Shown here one piece after another: positions 50,438 to 58,110 of a DNA stretch of 64,000 bases (position 1 is the first letter of the stretch; every line of letters starts with the position of its first letter). The notes under the pieces are model-generated. The model searched no databases, was not told the DNA's origin, and saw only the letters and a program-made list of their open reading frames with translations. The DNA lies in NCBI GenBank assembly GCA_044226865.1, contig JBGAGE010000001.1:1-64000 (forward strand). Reading direction: 5' to 3'. A program made the translations under genes and the position numbers. This stretch comes from TMP-86 sp044226865. GTDB taxonomy: Bacteria > Pseudomonadota > Gammaproteobacteria > Steroidobacterales > Steroidobacteraceae.

Positions 50438-51651
50438 TGCAGCAGCAAATGGGTGCGCCGGTACGCGAGGCGGGCAGGGCGCAGGCCGTGTCGTTGATCG
50501 TGCTCGGCACGCTGCCCACCATGGCGATCGCCTCGCTGGTGCCGGTATTGCCGGCCTTGTTCGCTCATTTCCAGTCGGTACCCAACAAGGAATTGCTGGT
50601 GCCGATGGTCCTCACCGTGCCCTCATTGTGCGTCGCGTTGTTTTCCTCGCCCATCGGCGCGGCCGCGGACCGTTGGGGCCGCCGCACGGTGCTGTTGCTG
50701 GCGCTGCTGATGTTCTCGGTATTCGGTGCGCTGCCGATGCTGTTCGATGACCTGTATTCCATCATCGCCAGCCGCGTGGCGGTGGGCCTGGCGGAGGCGG
50801 CGATCCTGACCGTCGGCAATGCGCTGATGGGCGATTACTTTGATGGCGAGCGCCGCCGGCATTGGCTGGGCGTGCAGATGTCGATCGGCCCCTTCGTCGC
50901 CACGTCGTACATTCTCCTCGGCGGCCAGTTGGGGTCGTGGTCGTGGCGCGGTCCCTTCCTCATGTACCTGATCGGCTTCCTGGTGCTGGCGGTGGCGGTG
51001 CTCTACCTGTACGAGCCGGTTGCGCGCCAGCCGGCAGATGCCAAGCCAACGGTGAAAACGCCTTTTCCTTGGAGCGCCACCTTTCTCGTCAGTGGCATCA
51101 CCCTGGTCGTGTCCATCATCTATTTCCTGCAGGCAGTGCAGCATGGCCGGATCTTCGCCGACCTCGGCGTGGATTCACCGGCGCGCATCGGCATGATCGT
51201 CTCGCTCGCCAGCATGGGGACGGTCGTGGGCGGATTCACCTTCAAGCTCCTGCCGCCGCGCCCGGTGGCATTCCTGTTGGCGATTTCCTTCGCGGCCTAC
51301 GGCATTTCCTATGTCGGCGTCGGCTTGTCGCCCAATTACTGGTATGGGCTGGTATTCGACGCCGTGGGCCAGTTCGGCGGCGGCTTCGTGCTGCCCACGC
51401 TGATCATGTGGGCCCTGAGCAAGTATGGCTACGAGCATCGCGGCCGGGGCATGGGCGTGTGGGCCGCCAGCTTTTTCCTTGGCCAGTTCCTGAGCCCGCC
51501 GGTGATGACGCTGATCGCGCATGGCGAACTCACCTTCCTCGCCTCGGTGGCCGTGCTCGGTGGCGTATGCCTGGTACTGGCCGCGGCGGCCCTAGGATTG
51601 CTGGTTCGGGGCAAACATGCTCCACTTAGCGGTGATGCCGCCAGCCATTGA
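50434..51651 (+). CDS. MFS transporter, paralogue of the 45324-46550 transporter
   Basis: 405 residues. Twelve hydrophobic segments; SSPIGAAADRWGRRTVLL in loop 2-3, VGLAEAAILTVGNALMGDYF in TM4-5. Clear similarity to the transporter at 45324-46550 suggests duplication inside the island. It overlaps or abuts the start of the F420 synthase gene (starts at 51617, 51635 and 51662 are in frame), coupling transport with cofactor synthesis. Confidence 0.82.
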   Translation: MMQQQMGAPVREAGRAQAVSLIVLGTLPTMAIASLVPVLPALFAHFQSVPNKELLVPMVLTVPSLCVALFSSPIGAAADRWGRRTVLLLALLMFSVFGALPMLFDDLYSIIASRVAVGLAEAAILTVGNALMGDYFDGERRRHWLGVQMSIGPFVATSYILLGGQLGSWSWRGPFLMYLIGFLVLAVAVLYLYEPVARQPADAKPTVKTPFPWSATFLVSGITLVVSIIYFLQAVQHGRIFADLGVDSPARIGMIVSLASMGTVVGGFTFKLLPPRPVAFLLAISFAAYGISYVGVGLSPNYWYGLVFDAVGQFGGGFVLPTLIMWALSKYGYEHRGRGMGVWAASFFLGQFLSPPVMTLIAHGELTFLASVAVLGGVCLVLAAAALGLLVRGKHAPLSGDAASH

Positions 51652-51661
51652 GACCCCGACC

Positions 51662-54600
51662 ATGACCACGCCGACGACGGCGGCCGATGTCCAACCCTCG
51701 GATGCCGTGGTGGCTTTCCGCGAATCGCCCGAAGCCAAGAGCCGCCTGGGCTCGGAGCTGGGCGTCACCGAGCGGCGCGCACTGGCGCTGGCCATGCTGG
51801 TGGATGTGTTGGAGGCGCTGCAGGCGTCCTCGCACATCGCGCGTATCTGGCTGGTGGGCGACGTGCCCGCATTGCCATCCCATCTGGATAAGCTGCGGGT
51901 GTTGCCGAGCAACGCGGCCCTGAACGAGGCCATCGCAGCGGCGCATGCACAGGCCATCGCAGCCGGCGCGGCGGGCGTGCTCATCGCGCACGCGGACCTT
52001 CCTCTGCTCACGGCGGCTGAAATAGACGATTTCCTGCTGGCCGCGGCGACGCTGCCGCGCTCGCCGGGTAGCGTGCGCCTCGCGCCTTGCCAGGCTTACC
52101 AGGGCACCAACCTCAAGTGGCTGCCGCACGGCGTGCCCTTGCTGCCGCGCTTCGGCGAGAACAGCTTCGGCGCGCATCGCAGCGCGTATGGCGCCGCCGG
52201 TGTGAGCGTCGACGAGGCGGCGATGGTGCCCGATGTGGATACGCCTGCGGATCTGGTCGAACTGCGGGCGGCCTTGGTGCGCAGCCCCGATCTTGCGCCG
52301 CACACGCGCAAGGCGTTGGGCCTGGCGCAGCCGGACCTGCCGGAAGCCGCGCGTGTGGCCGGGTTCGTGGATGTGCCGTTGGCGGAATTGATGCCGCTCG
52401 CCGCCGCGGTCCGCGACCGCGCCTTCGGCCACCAGATCACCTATTCCCCCAAGGTGTTCCTGCCCATCACGCACCTGTGCCGCGACGTGTGCCATTACTG
52501 CACCTTCGCCAAGACGCCACGCAACGTGAGCGAGCCCTACATGAGCGAGCAGGCCGTGCTCGAGGTCGCGCGCCGCGGAGCGGAGATGGGCTGCCGCGAA
52601 GCGCTGTTCACGCTGGGGGATCGTCCCGAGGATCGCTACCCGGCCGCGCGGCGCGCGCTCGAGGCTCTGGGATTCCCCTCGACACTGGCCTATGTGCAAC
52701 ACCTGGCGCGGCGCGTGCTGCGCGAGACCGGGCTCCTGCCGCACATCAACGCGGGGGTGATGAGCGCGCAGGAACTGGCGGGCATGCGCGGCGTGTCGGC
52801 CTCGATGGGATTGATGCTCGAGACCGTCGCACCGCGCTTGAGCGAGCGCGGCATGCCGCATCACGGTTCGCCCGACAAGCATCCCGTCGTGCGCCTGGCT
52901 GCGCTGCGCCGCGCGGGCGAAGCGGGCGTGCCATTCACCTCCGGCATCCTGATCGGTATCGGTGAAACTCGCGCCGAGCGCCTGCAGGCGCTGCTGGCGC
53001 TGCGCGAGTTGCATGCGCGTTACGGTCACCTGCAGGAAGTCATCATCCAGAATTTCCGCGCCAAGCCCGGCACTCGCATGGCCTCAGCACCGGAGCCGGA
53101 CCTCCAGGAACTGCAATGGACCATCGCGGCGGCGCGCCTGATCTTCGGCGGCGAGGTCAGCGTGCAGGCGCCGCCCAATCTCACCGAAGAAGCCGGCTGG
53201 TCGGCCTTGCTCGAGGCGGGCATCGACGACCTCGGCGGCATCTCGCCGCTGACGCCGGACTTCGTGAATCCGGAAGCGCCCTGGCCGCACGTCACCCGCT
53301 TGCGGGCGGTATTGCGAGCGGCGGGATTTCATTTGCGCGAACGTCTCACCGCCTACCCGCGCTATATTGCGGCGGGCGAGCGTTGGATGCATGCGGACGT
53401 GCGGCCCAAGGTGCTGCTGCAGGCCGATGCCACCGGCCTTGCGCGCGATGACGACTGGCGTGCCGGCATCAGCACGGAGTCACCACCGCCCCCGGTGCGC
53501 GGCAACCGCCGCAGCACGCTGGAGGGGCTGCTGGAGTCAGTGCTGCGCGGCGCGCCGCCGGCCGAGTCCGACATCGTGCGGCTGTTCGGCGCGCGCGGCG
53601 AAGACTACGCCGCGGTACTGGAAGCCGCCGATCAGCTGCGCCAACGGGTGAACGGCGATGCGGTGGGCTATGTCGTCAACCGCAACATCAACTACACCAA
53701 TCAATGCACCTACCATTGTGGCTTCTGCGCCTTCTCGACCGGCAAGGTGGCCTTGAAGATGCGCGAGTCGCCGTACCGGCTCGATCTCGAGGAAGTGGCG
53801 CGCCGGGTGGTGGAGGCGGCTGCGAAGGGCGCCACCGAAGTGTGTCTGCAAGGCGGCATCCATCCCGAGTTCACCGGCGAGACGTACCTGTCGATCTGTC
53901 GCGCCGTGCGCGAGGCCGTGCCGCGCATGCACATTCATGCCTTCTCGCCCCTGGAAGTTCGCCACGGCGCCTCCACGCTGGGGCTGAGCGTCAAGGAATT
54001 TCTCGCGCGCCTGCAACGCGCGGGCTTGAGTACGCTGCCCGGCACGGCGGCGGAAATCCTGGACGATGAGATCCGCGCCATCATCTGCCCGGACAAGCTC
54101 AACACCGAAGAGTGGCTGGGCGTGATGGCCGATGCGCATTCCCTGGGCTTGAAGTCCACGGCCACCATCATGTACGGCCATGTGGAAACCCCGCTCCATT
54201 GGGCGCGCCATCTGCTACGCCTGCGCGCGCTGCAGGAACGCAGCGGCGGGTTCACCGAGTTCGTGCCGCTGCCGTTCGTCGCCGAAGGCGCGCCGATCTT
54301 CCGCCGCGGCCGCGCGCGGCCCGGACCCACCTTCCGCGAGGCAGTGCTCATGCATGCCGTCGCCCGCCTCACGCTGCACCCGGCGTTCAAGCACGTGCAG
54401 ACCTCGTGGGTGAAGATGGGCGAGGAGGGCGCGCGCCGCTGCCTCGCGGCCGGTGCCGATGACCTGGGCGGCACGCTCATGAACGAGAGCATCAGCCGCG
54501 CGGCCGGCGCCAAGCACGGACAGGAATTCACGCCGGAGCGCATGCGCGCGCTGATCGAGTCCGCCGGGCGCGAACCGTATCAGCGCAGCACGCTCTACGC

Positions 54601-54691
54601 TTCACTGGAACCGCGCACCGCGCGGGATCATTCACTGTTTGCCCCGCCGGCCTGTGCGGCGCTCACCACCTCGGATCACCTCAACTCATGA
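51662..54691 (+). CDS. Triple-fusion F420 precursor synthase CofC-CofG-CofH
   Basis: 1009 residues from ATG 51662 (starts at 51617 and 51635 also possible). Residues ~1-215 are a CofC/FbiD-like guanylyltransferase: ESPEAKSRLG, GVLIAHADLPLLTAAEID, YQGTNLKWLP (GTN motif), MVPDVDTPADLVEL. Residues ~235-590 are CofG, radical SAM C273-x3-C277-x2-C280 (CRDVCHYC). Residues ~620-990 are CofH with C682-x3-C686-x2-C689 (CTYHCGFC). CofG and CofH make the deazaflavin FO; CofC makes the activated lactyl/phosphoenolpyruvyl-type nucleotide used to build F420. A CofG-CofH fusion is FbiC in actinobacteria; adding CofC gives three steps in one chain. CofD and CofE are not in the window. Overlaps the next gene by 4 nt. 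Confidence 0.9.
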   Translation: MTTPTTAADVQPSDAVVAFRESPEAKSRLGSELGVTERRALALAMLVDVLEALQASSHIARIWLVGDVPALPSHLDKLRVLPSNAALNEAIAAAHAQAIAAGAAGVLIAHADLPLLTAAEIDDFLLAAATLPRSPGSVRLAPCQAYQGTNLKWLPHGVPLLPRFGENSFGAHRSAYGAAGVSVDEAAMVPDVDTPADLVELRAALVRSPDLAPHTRKALGLAQPDLPEAARVAGFVDVPLAELMPLAAAVRDRAFGHQITYSPKVFLPITHLCRDVCHYCTFAKTPRNVSEPYMSEQAVLEVARRGAEMGCREALFTLGDRPEDRYPAARRALEALGFPSTLAYVQHLARRVLRETGLLPHINAGVMSAQELAGMRGVSASMGLMLETVAPRLSERGMPHHGSPDKHPVVRLAALRRAGEAGVPFTSGILIGIGETRAERLQALLALRELHARYGHLQEVIIQNFRAKPGTRMASAPEPDLQELQWTIAAARLIFGGEVSVQAPPNLTEEAGWSALLEAGIDDLGGISPLTPDFVNPEAPWPHVTRLRAVLRAAGFHLRERLTAYPRYIAAGERWMHADVRPKVLLQADATGLARDDDWRAGISTESPPPPVRGNRRSTLEGLLESVLRGAPPAESDIVRLFGARGEDYAAVLEAADQLRQRVNGDAVGYVVNRNINYTNQCTYHCGFCAFSTGKVALKMRESPYRLDLEEVARRVVEAAAKGATEVCLQGGIHPEFTGETYLSICRAVREAVPRMHIHAFSPLEVRHGASTLGLSVKEFLARLQRAGLSTLPGTAAEILDDEIRAIICPDKLNTEEWLGVMADAHSLGLKSTATIMYGHVETPLHWARHLLRLRALQERSGGFTEFVPLPFVAEGAPIFRRGRARPGPTFREAVLMHAVARLTLHPAFKHVQTSWVKMGEEGARRCLAAGADDLGGTLMNESISRAAGAKHGQEFTPERMRALIESAGREPYQRSTLYASLEPRTARDHSLFAPPACAALTTSDHLNS

Positions 54692-55692
54692 TGAAATACG
54701 GATACAAGGCCTCCGCCGAGCAATTCGGATCGGTGCAATTGCTGGAATTCTCGGTGCTCGCCGAGCAGTCGGGCCTGGACTCGGTCTGGGTCAGCGATCA
54801 TTTCCAACCCTGGCGGCACACGGGCGGGCAGGCGCCGTTCTCGCTGTCCTGGATGGGCGCGCTCGGCGCGCGCACCTCGCGCATCGTCATGGGCACCAGC
54901 GTCCTGACGCCGACGTTCCGCTATCACCCCTCCGTCGTCGCCCACGCCTTTGCCACGCTCGGCACTTTGTTCCCCAAGCGCGTGGTGCTCGGCATCGGCA
55001 CGGGTGAATCCTTGAACGAAGTGCCGCCCACGGGCATGGCCTGGCCGGAGCAGAAGGAACGCACCGCGCGCTTCAAGGAGTCGGTGGACCTGATCCGGCG
55101 CCTGTGGCGCGAGGAGCGCGTCAGCTACGAGGGTCAGTATTACAAGACCGTGGAGGCCACCATCTACGACCGCCCGCGCGACGAAGTGCCCATCTACGTG
55201 GCCGGCGCGGGTCCCGTGATGGCGAAGTTCGCGGGCGAGAAGGCCGATGGCTTCATCTGCACCAGCGGCAAGAAGTGGGACCTGTACACCGAGACGCTGA
55301 TGCCCAATCTCAAGGCGGGCCTCGAAAAGGCGGGGCGCTCGATGGACGCCGTCGACCGCATGATCGAGATCAAGCTATCCTTCGACCCCGATGCCGATCG
55401 CGCCTTGCAGGACACGCGCTTCTGGGGCGCTCTCGCGCTGTCGCCGGAAGAAAAGATGAACGTCGAGGACCCGCTGCAGATGGAGAAGATGGCGGACGCG
55501 CTGCCCATCGAGCGCGTGGCGACCCGCTGGATCGTGACGAGCGACGCAGCGCAGGCGATCGAGCGCATCCGTCCCTACGTGGACATGGGGTTCAATCACC
55601 TGGTTTTCCATGCGCCCGGGCATGACCAGGCGCGTTTCCTCAAGTACTTCTCGGAACGACTGCTGCCGCTCTTGAAGAAAACCTTCGGCTGA
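54688..55692 (+). CDS. F420-dependent glucose-6-phosphate dehydrogenase-like (LLM class)
   Basis: 334 residues with strong similarity along the whole length to mycobacterial FGD1 as I remember it: MKYGYKASAEQF, SDHFQPWRH, APFSLSW, GTSVLTPTFRYHP, GIGTGESLNE, ICTSGKK, MEKMADALPIE and NHLVFHAPGHDQ. Inferred equivalents: D37, H38, W42 and E107 of the F420/active site; K195, K256 and R280 of the phosphate pocket. FGD1's H260 is replaced by M257. Predicted to reduce F420 with glucose 6-phosphate or a related sugar phosphate. Starts within the stop of the F420 synthase gene (4-nt overlap) and converges with the GMC gene, 4 nt apart. Confidence 0.85.
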   Translation: MMKYGYKASAEQFGSVQLLEFSVLAEQSGLDSVWVSDHFQPWRHTGGQAPFSLSWMGALGARTSRIVMGTSVLTPTFRYHPSVVAHAFATLGTLFPKRVVLGIGTGESLNEVPPTGMAWPEQKERTARFKESVDLIRRLWREERVSYEGQYYKTVEATIYDRPRDEVPIYVAGAGPVMAKFAGEKADGFICTSGKKWDLYTETLMPNLKAGLEKAGRSMDAVDRMIEIKLSFDPDADRALQDTRFWGALALSPEEKMNVEDPLQMEKMADALPIERVATRWIVTSDAAQAIERIRPYVDMGFNHLVFHAPGHDQARFLKYFSERLLPLLKKTFG

Positions 55693-55696
55693 CGCC

Positions 55697-57376
55697 CTAC
55701 AGCGTTCCCTGCTTGAGCAGGGCGACGGCCGCGTCCGCGGCACGGGCCGTGAATGCCATGTAGGACAGGGACGGGTTGCGATCCCCGCACGAACTCATGA
55801 ACGCACCGTCGGTGACGAACACGTTAGGCGCATCGTGCAGCTGGTTGTGTGCGTTGGTCACTGAGGTCCGTGGGTCCTCTCCCATGCAGGCGCCGCCCAT
55901 TTCGTGGATGGACATGCCTGGCGGCCCGATGAAATAGGCGCTCCGGTCGATCGCGCCTCCCAACAGGCCCAGCATCCGCTCGGCTTCCTGGCGCGCGTGC
56001 TGCACGGCCTTGGTCTCGTTCTCGCTCCAGCGCACGTCGATCCGCGTCAGCGGCAGGCCATGTCGGTCGCGCCTGGCCATGTTGAGGCTCACCGCATTTT
56101 CCTTGCGCGGCAGGCATTCCACGGAAATGCCCAGGATCATCTTCCAGGGGCCGGGCTTGCGCAGCGCGTGCTTGAAATCCGCGCCGATGCCGGGGGTGTG
56201 TGGTGCGGCGGTCCAGTTTTCCCGCAATCCCATGCCTTGGTAGGAATAGCCGCGCACGAAATCCGTTTCCTGCCCGCCCATGTTGACGAAGCGCGGAATG
56301 ATGATTCCATTGGGCTTGCGGCCGCGGTACATCTGGTCGGCGAGGCCCGGCACGTCGGCGAACACCAGCCCGCCGAAGGTGTGGTCCATGATGTAGCAGC
56401 CCAGAAGGCCACTTGAATTGCCGAGGCCGCGAGGCATGGCCTCGGACGCCGAGCGCAACAGCACGCTGACGCTGTTGATCGAGCCCGTGCACAGGAACAC
56501 GATGCGCGCTCGCTGCACCGATCGCGCGCCGGTTCGCGCATCGATGAGGCGCACGCCGCTGGCGCGGCGCGTCTTTGCATCGTACTCGATGGAGTCCACG
56601 ATGCTGTCCGTGAGCAACGTGAGCCTGCCGGTGGCGCGCGCTGCCGGCAGTGTCGAGCTCTGCGTGCTGAAATATGCGCCGAATGAGCAGCCGCGCGCGC
56701 ATTGATCGCGGTTCTGGCAGGCGCTGCGATCGCCGATGGCTTCGGTGAGATTGGCGGTACGGCCGGGGATCACACGCCGGTCGGGATAGTGTTGCTTCAC
56801 GAGGTCGGCCAGGCGCTGCTCGCCGGCGTTGAACCCCATGGTGGGTTGATAGCGGCCATCGGGGAGCGAGGCCACCCCGTCGGCCGATCCATTCACGCCG
56901 ATGAACTGCTCCACATGGTCATACCAGGGTGCGATGTCGGCGTAGCGCACCGGCCAGGGCGACCCATGCCCATCCTGCGCATTGGCGGCGAAATTGTGCT
57001 CGCCCATGCGATAGCTGTGGCGGCCCCACATGAGCGAGCGGCCGCCGAGGTGATAGCCGCGGACCCACTGGAAATTGCTTTCGGGCGGGGATTCGTAGAT
57101 CTCCTGCGTATCGTCGACGTACATGTCCTTGTTCCATTCGTCGACGCGGCCCGAGCGCTGGATGCGCTTCTTCGTGGCCATTTCCTGCGGATCGCCGAAG
57201 CCACGATACGGCAGCTGCCAGGGCGGCGTGAACTCGGTCTTGTAGTCCTTGCGGTGTTCCAGATGCGGGCCACGCTCCACCATCAGCACCTTCAGGCCGC
57301 GTTCGGTCAATTCCTTGGCCGCCCAGCCGCCGGTGATGCCGGAACCACAGACGATGGCATCGAAGTCGCTCATCAC
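55697..57376 (-). CDS. GMC family FAD oxidoreductase (second copy)
   Basis: 559 residues, paralogue of the 39817-41505 protein: VCGSGITGGWAAKELTERG FAD loop, QCARGCSFGAYFSTQSSTLPAARATG, FLCTGSINSVSVLLRSASE, IHEMGGACMGEDPRT and RNPSLSYMAFTARAADAA. Catalytic histidine and asparagine regions are intact. Overlaps its subunit-3 partner by 4 nt. Substrate presumably a glycoside or sugar, maybe a different one from the first copy. Confidence 0.85.
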   Translation of the reverse strand: MMSDFDAIVCGSGITGGWAAKELTERGLKVLMVERGPHLEHRKDYKTEFTPPWQLPYRGFGDPQEMATKKRIQRSGRVDEWNKDMYVDDTQEIYESPPESNFQWVRGYHLGGRSLMWGRHSYRMGEHNFAANAQDGHGSPWPVRYADIAPWYDHVEQFIGVNGSADGVASLPDGRYQPTMGFNAGEQRLADLVKQHYPDRRVIPGRTANLTEAIGDRSACQNRDQCARGCSFGAYFSTQSSTLPAARATGRLTLLTDSIVDSIEYDAKTRRASGVRLIDARTGARSVQRARIVFLCTGSINSVSVLLRSASEAMPRGLGNSSGLLGCYIMDHTFGGLVFADVPGLADQMYRGRKPNGIIIPRFVNMGGQETDFVRGYSYQGMGLRENWTAAPHTPGIGADFKHALRKPGPWKMILGISVECLPRKENAVSLNMARRDRHGLPLTRIDVRWSENETKAVQHARQEAERMLGLLGGAIDRSAYFIGPPGMSIHEMGGACMGEDPRTSVTNAHNQLHDAPNVFVTDGAFMSSCGDRNPSLSYMAFTARAADAAVALLKQGTL

Positions 57377-57957
57377 AACGCGCTCGCGATGGTGAGGTTG
57401 GCGGGCATGCGAAAGTCATCCGTGAGCGTGAAGTTCTCGCAGCTGCCGGGAACGGGCTCCCATACCAGCTCCTTGCTGGCGCCGATTTCGCTGGTGTAGT
57501 AGCCGGCGATGATGCCGGTCTTGAAGGCCTGCCAGGCGGACTCGGACGTGCGGGGCGCCGGAGTCCCGGGCGGCGGTGGCGGGCTGGCGAAGCTGCGGCG
57601 ATCGAGCTCGGCCAGCAACACGAATTGCCGCGCGCGCGTCTGGCCCATGAAATTCCCGTCCGCAGCCGCATCCAGTATGCTCTTCACCTGCGCATGCAAC
57701 GCCGCATCCAGCGGGCGCAACCCGTGATCCATGGCCAGCAGGACGAATGCGGCCACGCCCGCCTTGGAGGCACCCGGCGTGTCGGTGTCGGGAATTACCA
57801 GGTCGCAGAGGCGGTCGGTGAGCGGCCAGCGCGGATCGTGGCGATGGTCCTTGGCCTTGGCGTGCGCCGGTAATTGCAGCAGGAGCGAGGCCAGCGTCGC
57901 GACGGCGCCGGCGAGGGCATCGCGGCGTGACAACCGCGGGAGATCGGATACGCTCAT
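57373..57957 (-). CDS. Gluconate 2-dehydrogenase subunit 3 family protein (second copy), Tat-exported
   Basis: 194 residues. Twin-arginine signal PRLSRRDALAGAVATLASLLLQ, then LCDLVIPDTDTPGASKAGVAAFVLL, a proline-rich insert (PPPPPGTPAPR near 130) and FKTGIIAGYYTSEIGASKELVWEPVPG, matching the family. Being Tat-exported, it could carry the co-folded GMC subunit across the membrane. Regulon operator 5 lies 60 nt upstream. Confidence 0.85.
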   Translation of the reverse strand: MSVSDLPRLSRRDALAGAVATLASLLLQLPAHAKAKDHRHDPRWPLTDRLCDLVIPDTDTPGASKAGVAAFVLLAMDHGLRPLDAALHAQVKSILDAAADGNFMGQTRARQFVLLAELDRRSFASPPPPPGTPAPRTSESAWQAFKTGIIAGYYTSEIGASKELVWEPVPGSCENFTLTDDFRMPANLTIASAL

Positions 57958-58016
57958 GCAGCATGCTCCTGGAACGGCGCGAGGGCCGTCAGCGGCGCCG
58001 CGAGGTCGACAATAAT

Positions 58017-58030
58017 AGAATGGTGATTCT
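58017..58030. promoter_or_regulatory. Regulon operator 5 (AGAAT-GGTG-ATTCT)
   Basis: Perfect 5-bp arms around 4 nt, flanked by TAAT and GATTAT, 59 nt upstream of the leftward subunit-3/GMC operon and 80 nt past the GH43 stop codon. Almost identical to operator 3 (GGCG spacer). Confidence 0.65.
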
Positions 58031-58110
58031 GATTATCCGGCGCGCCGCGAACGCCTGTCAAGAAAGCGGCGGGATTGGTGGGCGGAGGCTTCAGGCCAGG
58101 GCCCGAACCT

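Noticed and set aside
51626..53029. 467-codon antisense frame over the CofC-CofG region
   Set aside because: Opposite strand of the F420 synthase with conserved radical SAM cysteines; no start signals.
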